From assembly GCA_002238865.1 (NCBI GenBank), contig MPNE01000029.1:1-50721 (forward strand): DNA of 50,721 bases, read 5' to 3'. This DNA comes from Gemmatimonadetes bacterium bin94 (lineage in GTDB: Bacteria; Gemmatimonadota; Gemmatimonadetes; Longimicrobiales; Gaopeijiaceae). The notes below the pieces were generated by a model that was not told the DNA's origin, ran no database searches, and was given only the letters and a program-made list of their open reading frames with translations. The position numbers and the translations under genes are program-made. Each line of letters starts with the position of its first letter. Position 1 is the stretch's first letter. Shown piece by piece: positions 16,285 through 25,067 of the stretch.

Positions 16285-17393
16285 GCCTCCGTTTCATTCC
16301 CTTTCGGCCGAAAGGAAGCGCAATGCGCTGGGGGTTGCTGCGAGGCTGGGAGGGCCAAGGGCCTACCTGCTCGAAAAGGATATCTGGGTTGTTCAGACCC
16401 TGTCGGTACTATTCGGAGCACCCTTCGGCCAGGACCTGGTGTTCAAGGGGGGCACATCGTTGTCCAAGGCCTATCGGGCCATCCGCCGGTTCTCAGAAGA
16501 TGTCGATGTGACCTACGACATCCGGCGCTTCGTGCCTGAACTCACGGCCGATGCAGGCCACGAGGCGCTCCCGCCCACAAGGAGTCAGGAGCAGCGCTGG
16601 ACCAAGGCGATCCGTAGCCGTCTCGCGGAGTGGACACGTGACGAGGCAGTGCCGGAACTCCGAGACGGACTACTGCGTGCCGGATGGCCCGCCCACCTTC
16701 ATGCCGACGAGTACAGAATCCGCGTGCGCTACGAGCCATTGTTCAAAGGCTACGGTCTCGTCCAACCCGAAGTCCTGGTCGAATTTGGCGCTCGCTCGAC
16801 GGGCGAGCCTCACGAACCGCGTTTGACAGAATGCGACGCGGCCAGATTCCTGCCCGACATCCGCTTCCCCACCGCCCGGCCCTCCGTAATGCTTCCGGAG
16901 CGCACCTTCTGGGAGAAGGCCACTGCCATACACGTATTCTGCCGTCGCGCGCGCCACCGCGGTGCCCGTCTATCCCGCCGCTGGCACGACCTGTTCGACT
17001 CGACGACGGCGGCTACGTCGAGAAAGCCCTGGGCGACCGCTCGCTTGCCCGCGCCGCCGCCCGCCCGCCCCCGCCCCCCGCAGCCCCCCCCCGATAGGCC
17101 CGCGCGCTGCCGTCGCCGACAGGCGGCCCCGGCCCCCCCCCTCGCCCCCCCCCCCCGCCCCCCGCCATAAGGCGATATTCTTCCGGGAAAAGGATGTCGC
17201 GGGAGACTGGATCGATTACATGGCGGCCGTATCCGGGCACCTTCAGTTGATCCCGGAACAACCGCTGCGTGACATCCTGGCCGAGGACTATCGTCAGATG
17301 CAGGGGTCGGGGATGCTACTGGAGGATGCCGAGAGCTTCGAGGACGTCATGAATCGGTGCGCAACAATCGAGTCGAGGGCCAATGCGCGCTGA
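16277..17393 (+). pseudogene. AbiEii/AbiGii-family nucleotidyltransferase toxin, frame broken
   Basis: The first 230 or so codons from ATG 16277 encode an intact AbiEii nucleotidyltransferase core: FKGGTSLSKAY (the GG-S/T motif) and FSEDVDVTY (the metal-binding D-x-D), later RPSVMLPERTFWEKATAIH. Near 16990-17005 the frame shifts: RLSRRWHDL is followed in another frame by RLDDGGYVEKALGDRSLARA. A C-rich insertion-like block (17056-17166) follows, after which HKAIFFREKDVAGDWIDYMA continues in a third frame to the stop at 17391-17393. The pieces line up with one normal toxin of about 320-340 residues. Either the toxin is inactivated or the assembly is wrong here. Confidence 0.75.
17056..17166 (+). 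repeat. Poly-C-rich block interrupting the AbiEii gene
   Basis: About 110 bases dominated by C runs of up to a dozen or so. It falls between two segments of the toxin that should be nearly adjacent (ending SLARA and beginning HKAIFF). It contains a C-run followed by GATA, as does the complement of the poly-G stretch at 7660-7800. Artefact is the simplest reading. Confidence 0.7.
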
Positions 17394-18918
17394 CGCTGGC
17401 AGTGCCTCCAAGGAGTCCCGCCCAGTCCCGTCCCGCCCGCATATGGACCCCCAGTCCGACTCCCGAGACGCCCACTACCTCGTTCGCATCGCCGCGGAAG
17501 TCGCCAGCAAGTCCAACCGCACGCGCCGGCGCTTCCACCAGCAGTTGGTCCGCAACCTGAACGACGCCCTCCGCCCCACCGGCGCCAATCCCCGGATCCG
17601 CGACCGCTGGAGCCGCCTGTTCATCACGCTGGCAGAGCCGGGTGGGGCATCGACGGCCGACGAGGCGATGGAAGCCGCGACCCGCGTCTTCGGCCTCAGC
17701 TCCTACTCCAGGGTTGACGCCGTCATCGACGCCGACCTCGACGAGATCGTTCGCGTCGGGCACGACCTCTACCGCGACGCCGTCACCGGCCACCGCTACG
17801 CCGTCGCGCCCCGCCGCACCGGCCGCCACTCCTTCTCATCGCGCGACGTCGCCGTCGAGCTCGGCGCCGCGCTCAACCCTTACGGCACCGTCGACCTCAC
17901 CACACCCGAAGTCACCGTCCACGTCGAGGTCCGCGACCATCGCGCCTACCTCTTCAGCAGCCGCACCGAGGGACCCGGCGGCTTGCCGGTGGGCGTCCAG
18001 GCCAGGGCCGTCTGCCTGATCTCCGGCGGATTCGACTCGGCCGTCGCGGCCTGGCTCCTGCTCAAGCGCGGCGTTCCGCTCGACTACGTCTTCTGCAACC
18101 TGGCCGGCCCCGCCTTCGAGCGCTCGGTCATCCAGGTCACCAGGGTCCTCGCCGACCGCTGGAGCTACGGCAACCGCCCGCGGATACATGTGGTGGACTT
18201 CGGCGAGGCGGTGGGTCAGCTGCAGGAACGTGTCACCCCCCGCTACTGGCAGGTCGTCCTCAAGCGCCTGATGTACCGCGCCGCCGAACAGGTGGCCGCC
18301 GACATCGATGCCGACGCGCTGGTCACCGGCGAGTCGCTGGGCCAGGTGTCGTCCCAGACGCTGCGAAACCTGCGCGCGATCGAAGCCGCCGCGACCCGTC
18401 CCGTGCTGCGTCCCCTGGTCGGCTTCGACAAGCAGGAGATCATTCGCATCGCCGAGCGGATCGGGACCGCCGCTCTATCCGCGCGCGTCAAGGAGTACTG
18501 CGCGATTCTGTCGGGGAAGCCTGTCACTGCAGCGAAGGTTTTGGCGGTGGACCGAGAGGAGGCGCCACTCGACCCCGGCCTCGTCGACCGCGCCGTCGCC
18601 GCGCGCAAGGTGCTGGACGTGCGGAAAATCGCCGACTCCGATCTGCAACGCGACTACCTGTGGGTCGATTCCCTCCCGGCGGGAGCCCGCGTGATCGATT
18701 GCCGGCCGAGGCAGCAGGACGACGGATGGCGTCATCCCGGCTCCAAGCGCGTGCTGCCCGGCGATTTCCCCGACCTGGTCGAAATACTAAACAAAGATGT
18801 TGAGTATGTTTTGTTTTGCGACAACGGCGTCCAGTCGGGACAGTTCGCAAACCTTTTGCAGACAGTGGGTTACGAGGCTTATGCATTGAAGGACGGGACG
18901 AAGGCGCTACGGGGATGA
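17383..18918 (+). CDS. thiI: tRNA 4-thiouridine synthase ThiI with C-terminal rhodanese domain
   Basis: A 511-residue ThiI. It has an N-terminal ferredoxin-like/THUMP region (about 30-190), then the PP-loop SGGFDS (from Ser214) that adenylates tRNA U8. Cys373 (KEYCAILSGKP) and Cys479 in the rhodanese loop CDNGVQSG are the expected disulfide/persulfide pair. It makes s4U8 in tRNA and may supply sulfur for thiamine thiazole. ATG 17383 overlaps the end of the toxin gene by 11 bp; ATG 17443 is an alternative just before the conserved region. The stop overlaps the next gene as ATGA (18915-18918), an odd partner for a peptide ABC operon. Confidence 0.93.
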   Translation: MRADAGSASKESRPVPSRPHMDPQSDSRDAHYLVRIAAEVASKSNRTRRRFHQQLVRNLNDALRPTGANPRIRDRWSRLFITLAEPGGASTADEAMEAATRVFGLSSYSRVDAVIDADLDEIVRVGHDLYRDAVTGHRYAVAPRRTGRHSFSSRDVAVELGAALNPYGTVDLTTPEVTVHVEVRDHRAYLFSSRTEGPGGLPVGVQARAVCLISGGFDSAVAAWLLLKRGVPLDYVFCNLAGPAFERSVIQVTRVLADRWSYGNRPRIHVVDFGEAVGQLQERVTPRYWQVVLKRLMYRAAEQVAADIDADALVTGESLGQVSSQTLRNLRAIEAAATRPVLRPLVGFDKQEIIRIAERIGTAALSARVKEYCAILSGKPVTAAKVLAVDREEAPLDPGLVDRAVAARKVLDVRKIADSDLQRDYLWVDSLPAGARVIDCRPRQQDDGWRHPGSKRVLPGDFPDLVEILNKDVEYVLFCDNGVQSGQFANLLQTVGYEAYALKDGTKALRG

Positions 18919-20531
18919 GTCCACCGGTTCCTGCGCGAACAATCGCCCTGTCGCTGTCGGTCCTCGTCGGTTGCGGCTCCCCGGACAACCGCGGCGAAGC
19001 CGACGACGAACTCATCATCGCGTGGCCCGCGTCGCGCGAGCCCGCTTCGCTGGACGGCCACATCGAACCGTACCAGACGGCGTGGCTCATCGACTACATG
19101 ATCGCCGATCCCCTGCTGATCATCGGCCCCGACGGCGAGTTCCACCCGGCTCTCGCCACGGCCTGGTCGTCCAACGAGGTGGCGGACGAGTGGACCTTCG
19201 TCCTGCGGAGCGGCGTGGTCTTCCAGGACGGCACCCCCTTCGACGCGGCTGCCGTCCGGTACAACGTCGAGCGCATCCTCGATCCGGCCACGCGGTCCGG
19301 CGAGATGGCGGCGCACGTCGGGCCGGTCGAGCGCGTCGAGGTCGTCGACGACACCACCGTCACGCTTCACTACGCGGCCCCGTGGGTCACTGTCCTCGAC
19401 GCCTTTCGACGCGTCCCGATCTGGTCCCCGGCGGCGGCGGAGCAGTGGGGCATCGAGGAGTTCGACCGCCACCTGGTGGGCGCGGGGCCGTTCCTTCTGG
19501 AAGAGTGGGTCCCGAACGATCACGTCACCGTGCGGCGGTGGGACGGCTACGGCGGCTGGAACTCGATCGCCAGGGAGGCCGGCCCGGCCAGGGTCGAGCG
19601 GGTGACGATCCGCTTCATCGGCGAGGAAGCCGTTCTGGGGAACGTCGTCAGGACCGGCAACGCCCACATCGCCATGAATCTGCCCACCGCGTACATCGAC
19701 GACTACCGCGATGCGGAGGGGTTCTCGCTGCTGACGGGCTATCAGGCGGGGACCGGCCTGCAGATGGTCATGAACGTGCGGCGGCCGCCCTTCAGCGACC
19801 TCCGGGTGCGGCGGGCGCTGCTGTACGGGACCGACCAGCAGGCCATCAACGACCTGTTGTACGACGGGCATTTTCTGGTCTCCGACGGCCCCCTGAACAC
19901 GGTGCACCGGTGCTACCGGGAGGGAAGCGCGGACACCTATCCCCACGAGCCGGAGACGGCGCGGCGGCTTCTGGAGGAGGCCGGGTACACGGACCGGGAC
20001 GGCGACGGGATCCGCGAGGCGTACGGGGTTCCGGGCGTGGACGACGGCACCCCGCTGCGCGTCCGCTGGACCATCCTCGACCGCGAGGAGATGGGCGAGG
20101 CGATTCAGGCCCAGTGGCGCCCGCTCGGCATCGACGTCGCCATCGAGATCGTACCCGGCCCGGTGCAGCTCGAGATGGTCAACGCGCGCGACTTCGACCT
20201 CATCTACGAGCGCCAGAGAAGCCCGGATCCCATGCTGATGGACATGCTTTGGAATTCGGCCCACGACGTGGTCGGCGGGTGGGCGTGGACGGGGTTTGTG
20301 GACGAGGAGCTGGACGGGATGGTGAGCCGGCTCAGGGAGATTCCGGATCAGGAGATGCGGTGCGAGCTGGCGCGGGAGGCGCAGCGGATCATCATGGAGA
20401 ATGCGCTCATGCTCCCTACGCTGAGCGAGCCGATCTTCTATGCGGTGTCGGACGAGGTGCTGGGCTTTGAGCTGGCATCGGAGGGGCAGTTCTACTTCGT
20501 GCACAACGTGGAGTTGCCTCGCACACACTGA
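18915..20531 (+). CDS. Peptide/nickel-type ABC transporter substrate-binding lipoprotein (SBP family 5)
   Basis: A 538-residue lipoprotein with short signal peptide and lipobox LVGC. Family-5 features: DELIIAWPASREPASLDG at the mature N-terminus, ALATAWSSNEVADEWTFVLR, GVVFQDGTPFDAAAV and RVRRALLYGTDQQAIND. It delivers oligopeptides or similar solutes to the permeases encoded 60 bp downstream. Start ATG 18915 overlaps the thiI stop. The binding-site residues do not allow a substrate call. Confidence 0.92.
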   Translation: MSPPVPARTIALSLSVLVGCGSPDNRGEADDELIIAWPASREPASLDGHIEPYQTAWLIDYMIADPLLIIGPDGEFHPALATAWSSNEVADEWTFVLRSGVVFQDGTPFDAAAVRYNVERILDPATRSGEMAAHVGPVERVEVVDDTTVTLHYAAPWVTVLDAFRRVPIWSPAAAEQWGIEEFDRHLVGAGPFLLEEWVPNDHVTVRRWDGYGGWNSIAREAGPARVERVTIRFIGEEAVLGNVVRTGNAHIAMNLPTAYIDDYRDAEGFSLLTGYQAGTGLQMVMNVRRPPFSDLRVRRALLYGTDQQAINDLLYDGHFLVSDGPLNTVHRCYREGSADTYPHEPETARRLLEEAGYTDRDGDGIREAYGVPGVDDGTPLRVRWTILDREEMGEAIQAQWRPLGIDVAIEIVPGPVQLEMVNARDFDLIYERQRSPDPMLMDMLWNSAHDVVGGWAWTGFVDEELDGMVSRLREIPDQEMRCELAREAQRIIMENALMLPTLSEPIFYAVSDEVLGFELASEGQFYFVHNVELPRTH

Positions 20532-20591
20532 TCCCAACCGGTACCTTCCCGCCCGAAAACCGCGACTCGCACCCCAGGCGGCCGCCCACCC

Positions 20592-21536
20592 ATGCTCGCC
20601 CACTACCTCGCCCGCCGCCTCACCCAGCTCGGCGTCGTCCTCCTCCTCGTCTCCGTGGCGGTCTTCTCCATCATGCACGCCCTTCCCGGCGACCCGGTGC
20701 AGCTCATGCTCTCCGGCGCCGAGAGCGGGTCCGTCACCCCGGAACGGCAGGAGGAGCTGCGCGAGGAGATGGGGTTGAACGACCCGCTGCCGGTCCAGTA
20801 TGGCCGCTTTCTCAGCGGAGCCGCCACCGGCGATCTGGGCACCTCCGTCCGGCTGCGCCAGCCCGTGCTCGACCTCATCCTGGACCGGCTGGGGTCCACG
20901 CTCGCCCTGAGCCTCGGCGGCATCCTCTTCGCCGTCGTCATCGGCGTAACCACCGGCGTGCTGGCCGCGCTCAGGCAAGGCTCGTGGATCGACGGCTTCA
21001 GCCGGCTGCTTGCCTACGCCGGCGTATCGATGCCCCTCTTCTGGCTCGGTCTTCTGCTCATACTGATGTTCTCGTTCTGGCTGCCCTGGTTTCCGCCGGC
21101 GGGATCGGAAGGGTGGCGGTCGCTGGTTCTTCCCAGCCTGTCGCTGGGACTCGTGTCCGCGGGCGTGATCGCGCGGCTGACGCGGGCGTCGCTCCGCGAA
21201 GTTCTCGTCGAGGACTACATCCGTGCCGCGTGGGCCAAGGGGCTGCCGAAGCGCATCGTCTACCTGCGGCACGCGCTCCGGAACGCCCTGTTGCCGGTGC
21301 TGACCATGCTCGGCCTCCAGTTCGGCGCCATGCTGGCGGGCGCGGTCGTCACCGAGACGGTCTTCAGCCGGCCCGGGCTCGGCCGCCTTGTCGTCAGCGC
21401 GATCCTCTGGAAGGACTACCCGCTGGTGCAGGGGATCGTGCTGTTCATGGCCGCGATGTACGTCGTCGTCAACCTGCTCGTGGATCTGCTGGCCGCATGG
21501 CTCGATCCGCGCATTCGCGACGGGGCTCCGGCATGA
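20592..21536 (+). CDS. ABC transporter permease (DppB-like)
   Basis: A 314-residue inner-membrane permease: N-terminal LARRLTQLGVVLLLVSVAVF helix, ALPGDPVQLML periplasmic loop typical of DppB, five further helices, and the cytoplasmic EAA coupling motif RASLREVLVEDYIRAAWAKG. It forms a heterodimer with the next gene, which it overlaps by ATGA (21533-21536). Confidence 0.93.
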   Translation: MLAHYLARRLTQLGVVLLLVSVAVFSIMHALPGDPVQLMLSGAESGSVTPERQEELREEMGLNDPLPVQYGRFLSGAATGDLGTSVRLRQPVLDLILDRLGSTLALSLGGILFAVVIGVTTGVLAALRQGSWIDGFSRLLAYAGVSMPLFWLGLLLILMFSFWLPWFPPAGSEGWRSLVLPSLSLGLVSAGVIARLTRASLREVLVEDYIRAAWAKGLPKRIVYLRHALRNALLPVLTMLGLQFGAMLAGAVVTETVFSRPGLGRLVVSAILWKDYPLVQGIVLFMAAMYVVVNLLVDLLAAWLDPRIRDGAPA

Positions 21537-22387
21537 CGGCCGCGGACACGGCGGTCAGGGGCATCACCGTCGGGGGCCGGACGCTCAGCCCCGGATTCAT
21601 CGTGGGCACGTCCATCCTCGCGGTCTGGGTGCTGCTGGCGCTCCTGGCGCCCGCCGCCGCGCCCCACGATCCCCTCGCCACCGTCTCCGGAGCACGCGAA
21701 GCGCCGTCGCCGGACTTCTGGTTCGGCACCGACCGTCTCGGCAGGGATGTCTTCAGCCGGGTGATCCACGGGGCCCGCGTGTCGCTGGTCCTCGGCTTCA
21801 TCAGCGTCGCCATCGGTGCCGTGCTCGGCTCCGCGCTGGGCCTCGTTTCCGGCTACTACCGGGGCGCCGTGGACACGGTGGCCATGCGCATCGTGGATGC
21901 GATGCTGGCCTTCCCCGACATCCTTCTCGCCCTGGTGGTCATCGCCGCGCTCGGCCCCAGCATCACGAACGTCATGGTGGCGGTCGGCGTCTCGACGATC
22001 CCCCGCTATGCGCGCCTGGTGCGGAGTTCCGTGCTCACGATCCGCGAACAGGACTACATCGACGCGGCCCGGCTTGTGGGGGTGCCCGACGTGAAGATCA
22101 TGCTGCGGCATGTGCTTCCGAACACGGCAATCCCGCTGCTCGTGCTCTCGACCCTCGAGTTCGGGCAAGCCATTTCTATCGGCGCCGGGCTCAGCTTTCT
22201 GGGCCTTGGCGCGCAGCCGCCGACGCCGGAGTGGGGGCTGATGGTGGCGGTGGGGCGAGACGTGCTGGGTCGGGCGTGGTGGATTTCCACCTTCCCCGGG
22301 CTCGCCATATTCACCGTGGTGATGGCGACGAATCTCCTGGGCGACAGCCTGCAGGAGATGCTGGACCCCAGGTTGAAATCGAGGTGA
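21533..22387 (+). CDS. ABC transporter permease (DppC-like)
   Basis: A 284-residue permease with six helices. It has the conserved FGTDRLGRDVFSRVIHGARV segment after the first helix and the EAA motif REQDYIDAARLVGVPDVKIM, both hallmarks of DppC/OppC proteins, and ends with LGDSLQEMLDPRLK. It is coupled to the DppB-like gene by a 4-nt overlap and followed after 19 bp by the TIM-barrel-like gene. Confidence 0.93.
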   Translation: MTAADTAVRGITVGGRTLSPGFIVGTSILAVWVLLALLAPAAAPHDPLATVSGAREAPSPDFWFGTDRLGRDVFSRVIHGARVSLVLGFISVAIGAVLGSALGLVSGYYRGAVDTVAMRIVDAMLAFPDILLALVVIAALGPSITNVMVAVGVSTIPRYARLVRSSVLTIREQDYIDAARLVGVPDVKIMLRHVLPNTAIPLLVLSTLEFGQAISIGAGLSFLGLGAQPPTPEWGLMVAVGRDVLGRAWWISTFPGLAIFTVVMATNLLGDSLQEMLDPRLKSR

Positions 22388-22406
22388 GGAGAGGAGGGCT
22401 CCGCTG

Positions 22407-23813
22407 TTGAACGACAGGTTCGTAGGCGTCCAGATCGGACCAGCCAGCTTTGTGGACGAAGGGGTCGACGCGGTGCTCGACACACTCCGGCAGCGCGTGG
22501 GCGTCAACGCGATCATGCTGGGCACGGTGAGCTGGCTCGGGCTCAAGATCGGGCGCAGCATCTCGTGGAAGATCGACGGATGGCCCGACCACGGCGTCCC
22601 CGAACCGGCCGACGTGCAGGGAGGGTCCTACCTGGCTCATCATCCCGAATTCTACCGCAACACCGGCGTCACGAACTTTCGCGCCCCGGACGAGGGCATG
22701 CGCGGACGGGACATTCTGGAGATGGTCATCCCCGGTGCCCGCGCCAGGGGGATGAAGGTGATCCCGGAGCTGATGGAGCCGCTGTTCAACTACGCGGGCC
22801 ACGGGTCGGCCGACACCGTGCAGATCCCCGACCGGGACCGCCTCATGGAGGTGGACTACCTGGGAGGGCGCAGCGACGTGCCCTGTCTGGAGAACCCCGA
22901 CTACCGGAACTGGTGGCACGCGCTCATCGAGGACCACTGCCGAAGCTACGATATCGACGGCATCATGTGGTGCAACGAGCGGCTGAGCCCTCTGGACCAG
23001 CTTGTGTCCGGGCTGGCGCCGGGGTGCTTCTGCCGGCACTGCCTGGCGAGCCTGCGCGGCGCGGGCATCGACCCCGAGGAGGTCCGGCAAGCGTCGGCGG
23101 CGCTCCATCGCTACTTCCGCGAGGCGCGCGCGGGAGCCCGCTTCACGGACGGCGCCTTCATCACGGGGCTCCGGGTTCTGCTCGACAACCCCGAGTTCCT
23201 GCTGTTCGAGCGGCATTGGGTGAGGCGCAACAAGGACCTCGACCGTGAGCTTCACGGGGTCACCAAACGGTGCGATCCGGAGCTGCAGTTCGGGCTCAAC
23301 GTCTGGAACCGGAACCACTTCAACCCCCTGCGCAAGGCGCAGTGGCCGTGGGCCGAGACGAAGGACTACGCCGACTGGGTCAAGCCGATCACATACCAGC
23401 ACCAGGCCGGCGGGACCTACACGAAGGAGATGACCCAGCTGCATGCGAACCTGTTGCGGGATCTGGCGCCCGCGGAGATGACGCCGCTGATGTACCGCAT
23501 TCTGGGGCTCGACGAGGCCCCGTGGGACGATCTCATCGGTGTGGGGATGGCTCCGGCCAGCTATGTTGGCGGGCAGTGCCGGGCGACGATCGAGGCGCTG
23601 GACGGCGAGCTTCCGGTGCTGATGGGGATCGGCGTCGACGCGCCGCGGACCAGCCCGGATCAGGCGGTCTGCACGCCGGAGATCGTCTACGAAAGCGTGC
23701 ACGCGGCCTACGACGCCGGCGCGGCCGGGGTGATCTACGCGCCCAGCTACGCCAGCATGAAGCTCACCAACCTCGACGGCGGCGCGAGGGCGCTGGCCGA
23801 ACGCGGGATCTGA
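22407..23813 (+). CDS. Uncharacterised TIM-barrel (glycoside-hydrolase-like) protein with a CxCxxC cluster
   Basis: A 468-residue cytoplasmic protein (no signal peptide). It has the look of an alpha-amylase/GH-like (beta/alpha)8 barrel: RFVGVQIGPASF first strand, MLGTVSWLGLKIG, GMKVIPELMEPLFNY, YDIDGIMWCNERLSPLDQL, LQFGLNVWNRNHF and GAAGVIYAPSYASM as successive barrel strands. Acidic residues at strand ends (PELME, CNER) could be catalytic. A cysteine cluster, CFCRHC (about 208-213), may bind zinc. I recognise the style from uncharacterised environmental homologues but know no function. Start is TTG 22407 with a GGAGGG site upstream. Placement inside a peptide-type ABC importer operon suggests it processes the imported compound. 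Confidence 0.7.
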   Translation: MNDRFVGVQIGPASFVDEGVDAVLDTLRQRVGVNAIMLGTVSWLGLKIGRSISWKIDGWPDHGVPEPADVQGGSYLAHHPEFYRNTGVTNFRAPDEGMRGRDILEMVIPGARARGMKVIPELMEPLFNYAGHGSADTVQIPDRDRLMEVDYLGGRSDVPCLENPDYRNWWHALIEDHCRSYDIDGIMWCNERLSPLDQLVSGLAPGCFCRHCLASLRGAGIDPEEVRQASAALHRYFREARAGARFTDGAFITGLRVLLDNPEFLLFERHWVRRNKDLDRELHGVTKRCDPELQFGLNVWNRNHFNPLRKAQWPWAETKDYADWVKPITYQHQAGGTYTKEMTQLHANLLRDLAPAEMTPLMYRILGLDEAPWDDLIGVGMAPASYVGGQCRATIEALDGELPVLMGIGVDAPRTSPDQAVCTPEIVYESVHAAYDAGAAGVIYAPSYASMKLTNLDGGARALAERGI

Positions 23814-23825
23814 AGGGAGCCAACG

Positions 23826-25067
23826 ATGCCCGAAGCACCAGCCTGGAAGTTCCAGACGGTCCTGCAGGACCTGGCTCAAAAGGAGCCCGCGTCGGTGACG
23901 TTGCGGGGCCGCGTGATCACCGGGGTGGGTGACGAGGTGATCGAGGACGGCCATGTCAGCCTGGAAGGAGGCCGGATCGTGGCGGTCGGAGAGGGTGGCG
24001 GGGGGAGGGGGGATGGTCGGGCGGTGGTCGCGACCGGTGGAACGATTATGGCCGGCCTGGTCAACAGCCACGCCCACCTGGCCTGGGACGGGATTCACGA
24101 CCTCGCGGCCCAGTCGCTGAGCGACGCCCCCGAGATCGGCGCCTACAAGGCCGCGAGCAACATGCTGGCGTGCCTGCGCGCCGGGATCACGACGGTGCGC
24201 GACCTGGGGATGAACCGGAGCGGTGTGTTCGCCAAGCAGGCGGTGGAGCAGGGCGTGGTTGCGGGCCCCCGCCTGCTGATCTGCGCCGAGGCGATCGTCC
24301 AGACCGGCGGGCACACCTACTGGTGCTGCCGGGAAGCCACCGGCGCGGACGAAATGCGTCGCGCGGTTCGCGACCAGGTCAAGGCCGGCGCCGATCTGAT
24401 CAAGATCATGATGTGCCACGACTTGCTGGAGTTCACCGACGAGGAGCTGCACGCCATCGTCGACGAGACCCATCGCAGCGGGCTTCCCGTCACCGCTCAC
24501 GCCACCTTCGACGCAGCGATCGCGCGCGCCGTCGACTTCGGCGTCGACACCGTCGAGCACGGCGGCAGCATGTCGGACGAGACCATCGCGAAGCTGGTCG
24601 CGGGCAGCGTGCCGATCATCACCACCTTCTCGCCCGTGGTGATCCAGTCGAAGCCGGAGATTGCCCGCAAGTACAACATCCCGGAGTGGAAGATCAGGGA
24701 GCGCCAGCGGATGGTCGCCGACAGGGGCCGCTACGACGGCCTGCTGCGGGCGGCGCGCGCGGGCGTGCGGATCGTGTTCGGGACGGACGCGGGGAGCCCG
24801 GCTGTGCGTCACGGGGTGGTGGTTCCCGAGATGGAGTTCATGATCGAAGTCGGGGTCGTGGCGGACAGTCACGCGGCGATCATGAGCGCGACCCGCGAAG
24901 CGGCGGTCATGAACCGGATGGACGACCGGATCGGCACGCTCGAGGCCGGCAAGGAGGGTGACGTGATCGTGGTGGACGGGAATCCGCTCAATGATCTTCG
25001 CGACCTGGAGCGGGTGCGGATGACGTTCGTGCGGGGGTGTTGCCTGTACGCGCGGCCGGCGGCGTGA
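23826..25067 (+). CDS. Metal-dependent amidohydrolase (imidazolonepropionase/prolidase-like)
   Basis: A 413-residue amidohydrolase-superfamily enzyme without a signal peptide. Metal ligands: His82 and His84 in NSHAHLAWDG, a Lys in DLIKIMMCHD, His residues in PVTAHATFD and DTVEHGGSM, and the Asp of FGTDAGSPAVRHG. The set matches the Xaa-Pro dipeptidase / imidazolonepropionase-like branch that hydrolyses amide or cyclic amide bonds. GGGAG at about 23815 supports ATG 23826. Its stop overlaps the next aminotransferase as GTGA, consistent with sequential action in one pathway. Confidence 0.9.
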   Translation: MPEAPAWKFQTVLQDLAQKEPASVTLRGRVITGVGDEVIEDGHVSLEGGRIVAVGEGGGGRGDGRAVVATGGTIMAGLVNSHAHLAWDGIHDLAAQSLSDAPEIGAYKAASNMLACLRAGITTVRDLGMNRSGVFAKQAVEQGVVAGPRLLICAEAIVQTGGHTYWCCREATGADEMRRAVRDQVKAGADLIKIMMCHDLLEFTDEELHAIVDETHRSGLPVTAHATFDAAIARAVDFGVDTVEHGGSMSDETIAKLVAGSVPIITTFSPVVIQSKPEIARKYNIPEWKIRERQRMVADRGRYDGLLRAARAGVRIVFGTDAGSPAVRHGVVVPEMEFMIEVGVVADSHAAIMSATREAAVMNRMDDRIGTLEAGKEGDVIVVDGNPLNDLRDLERVRMTFVRGCCLYARPAA

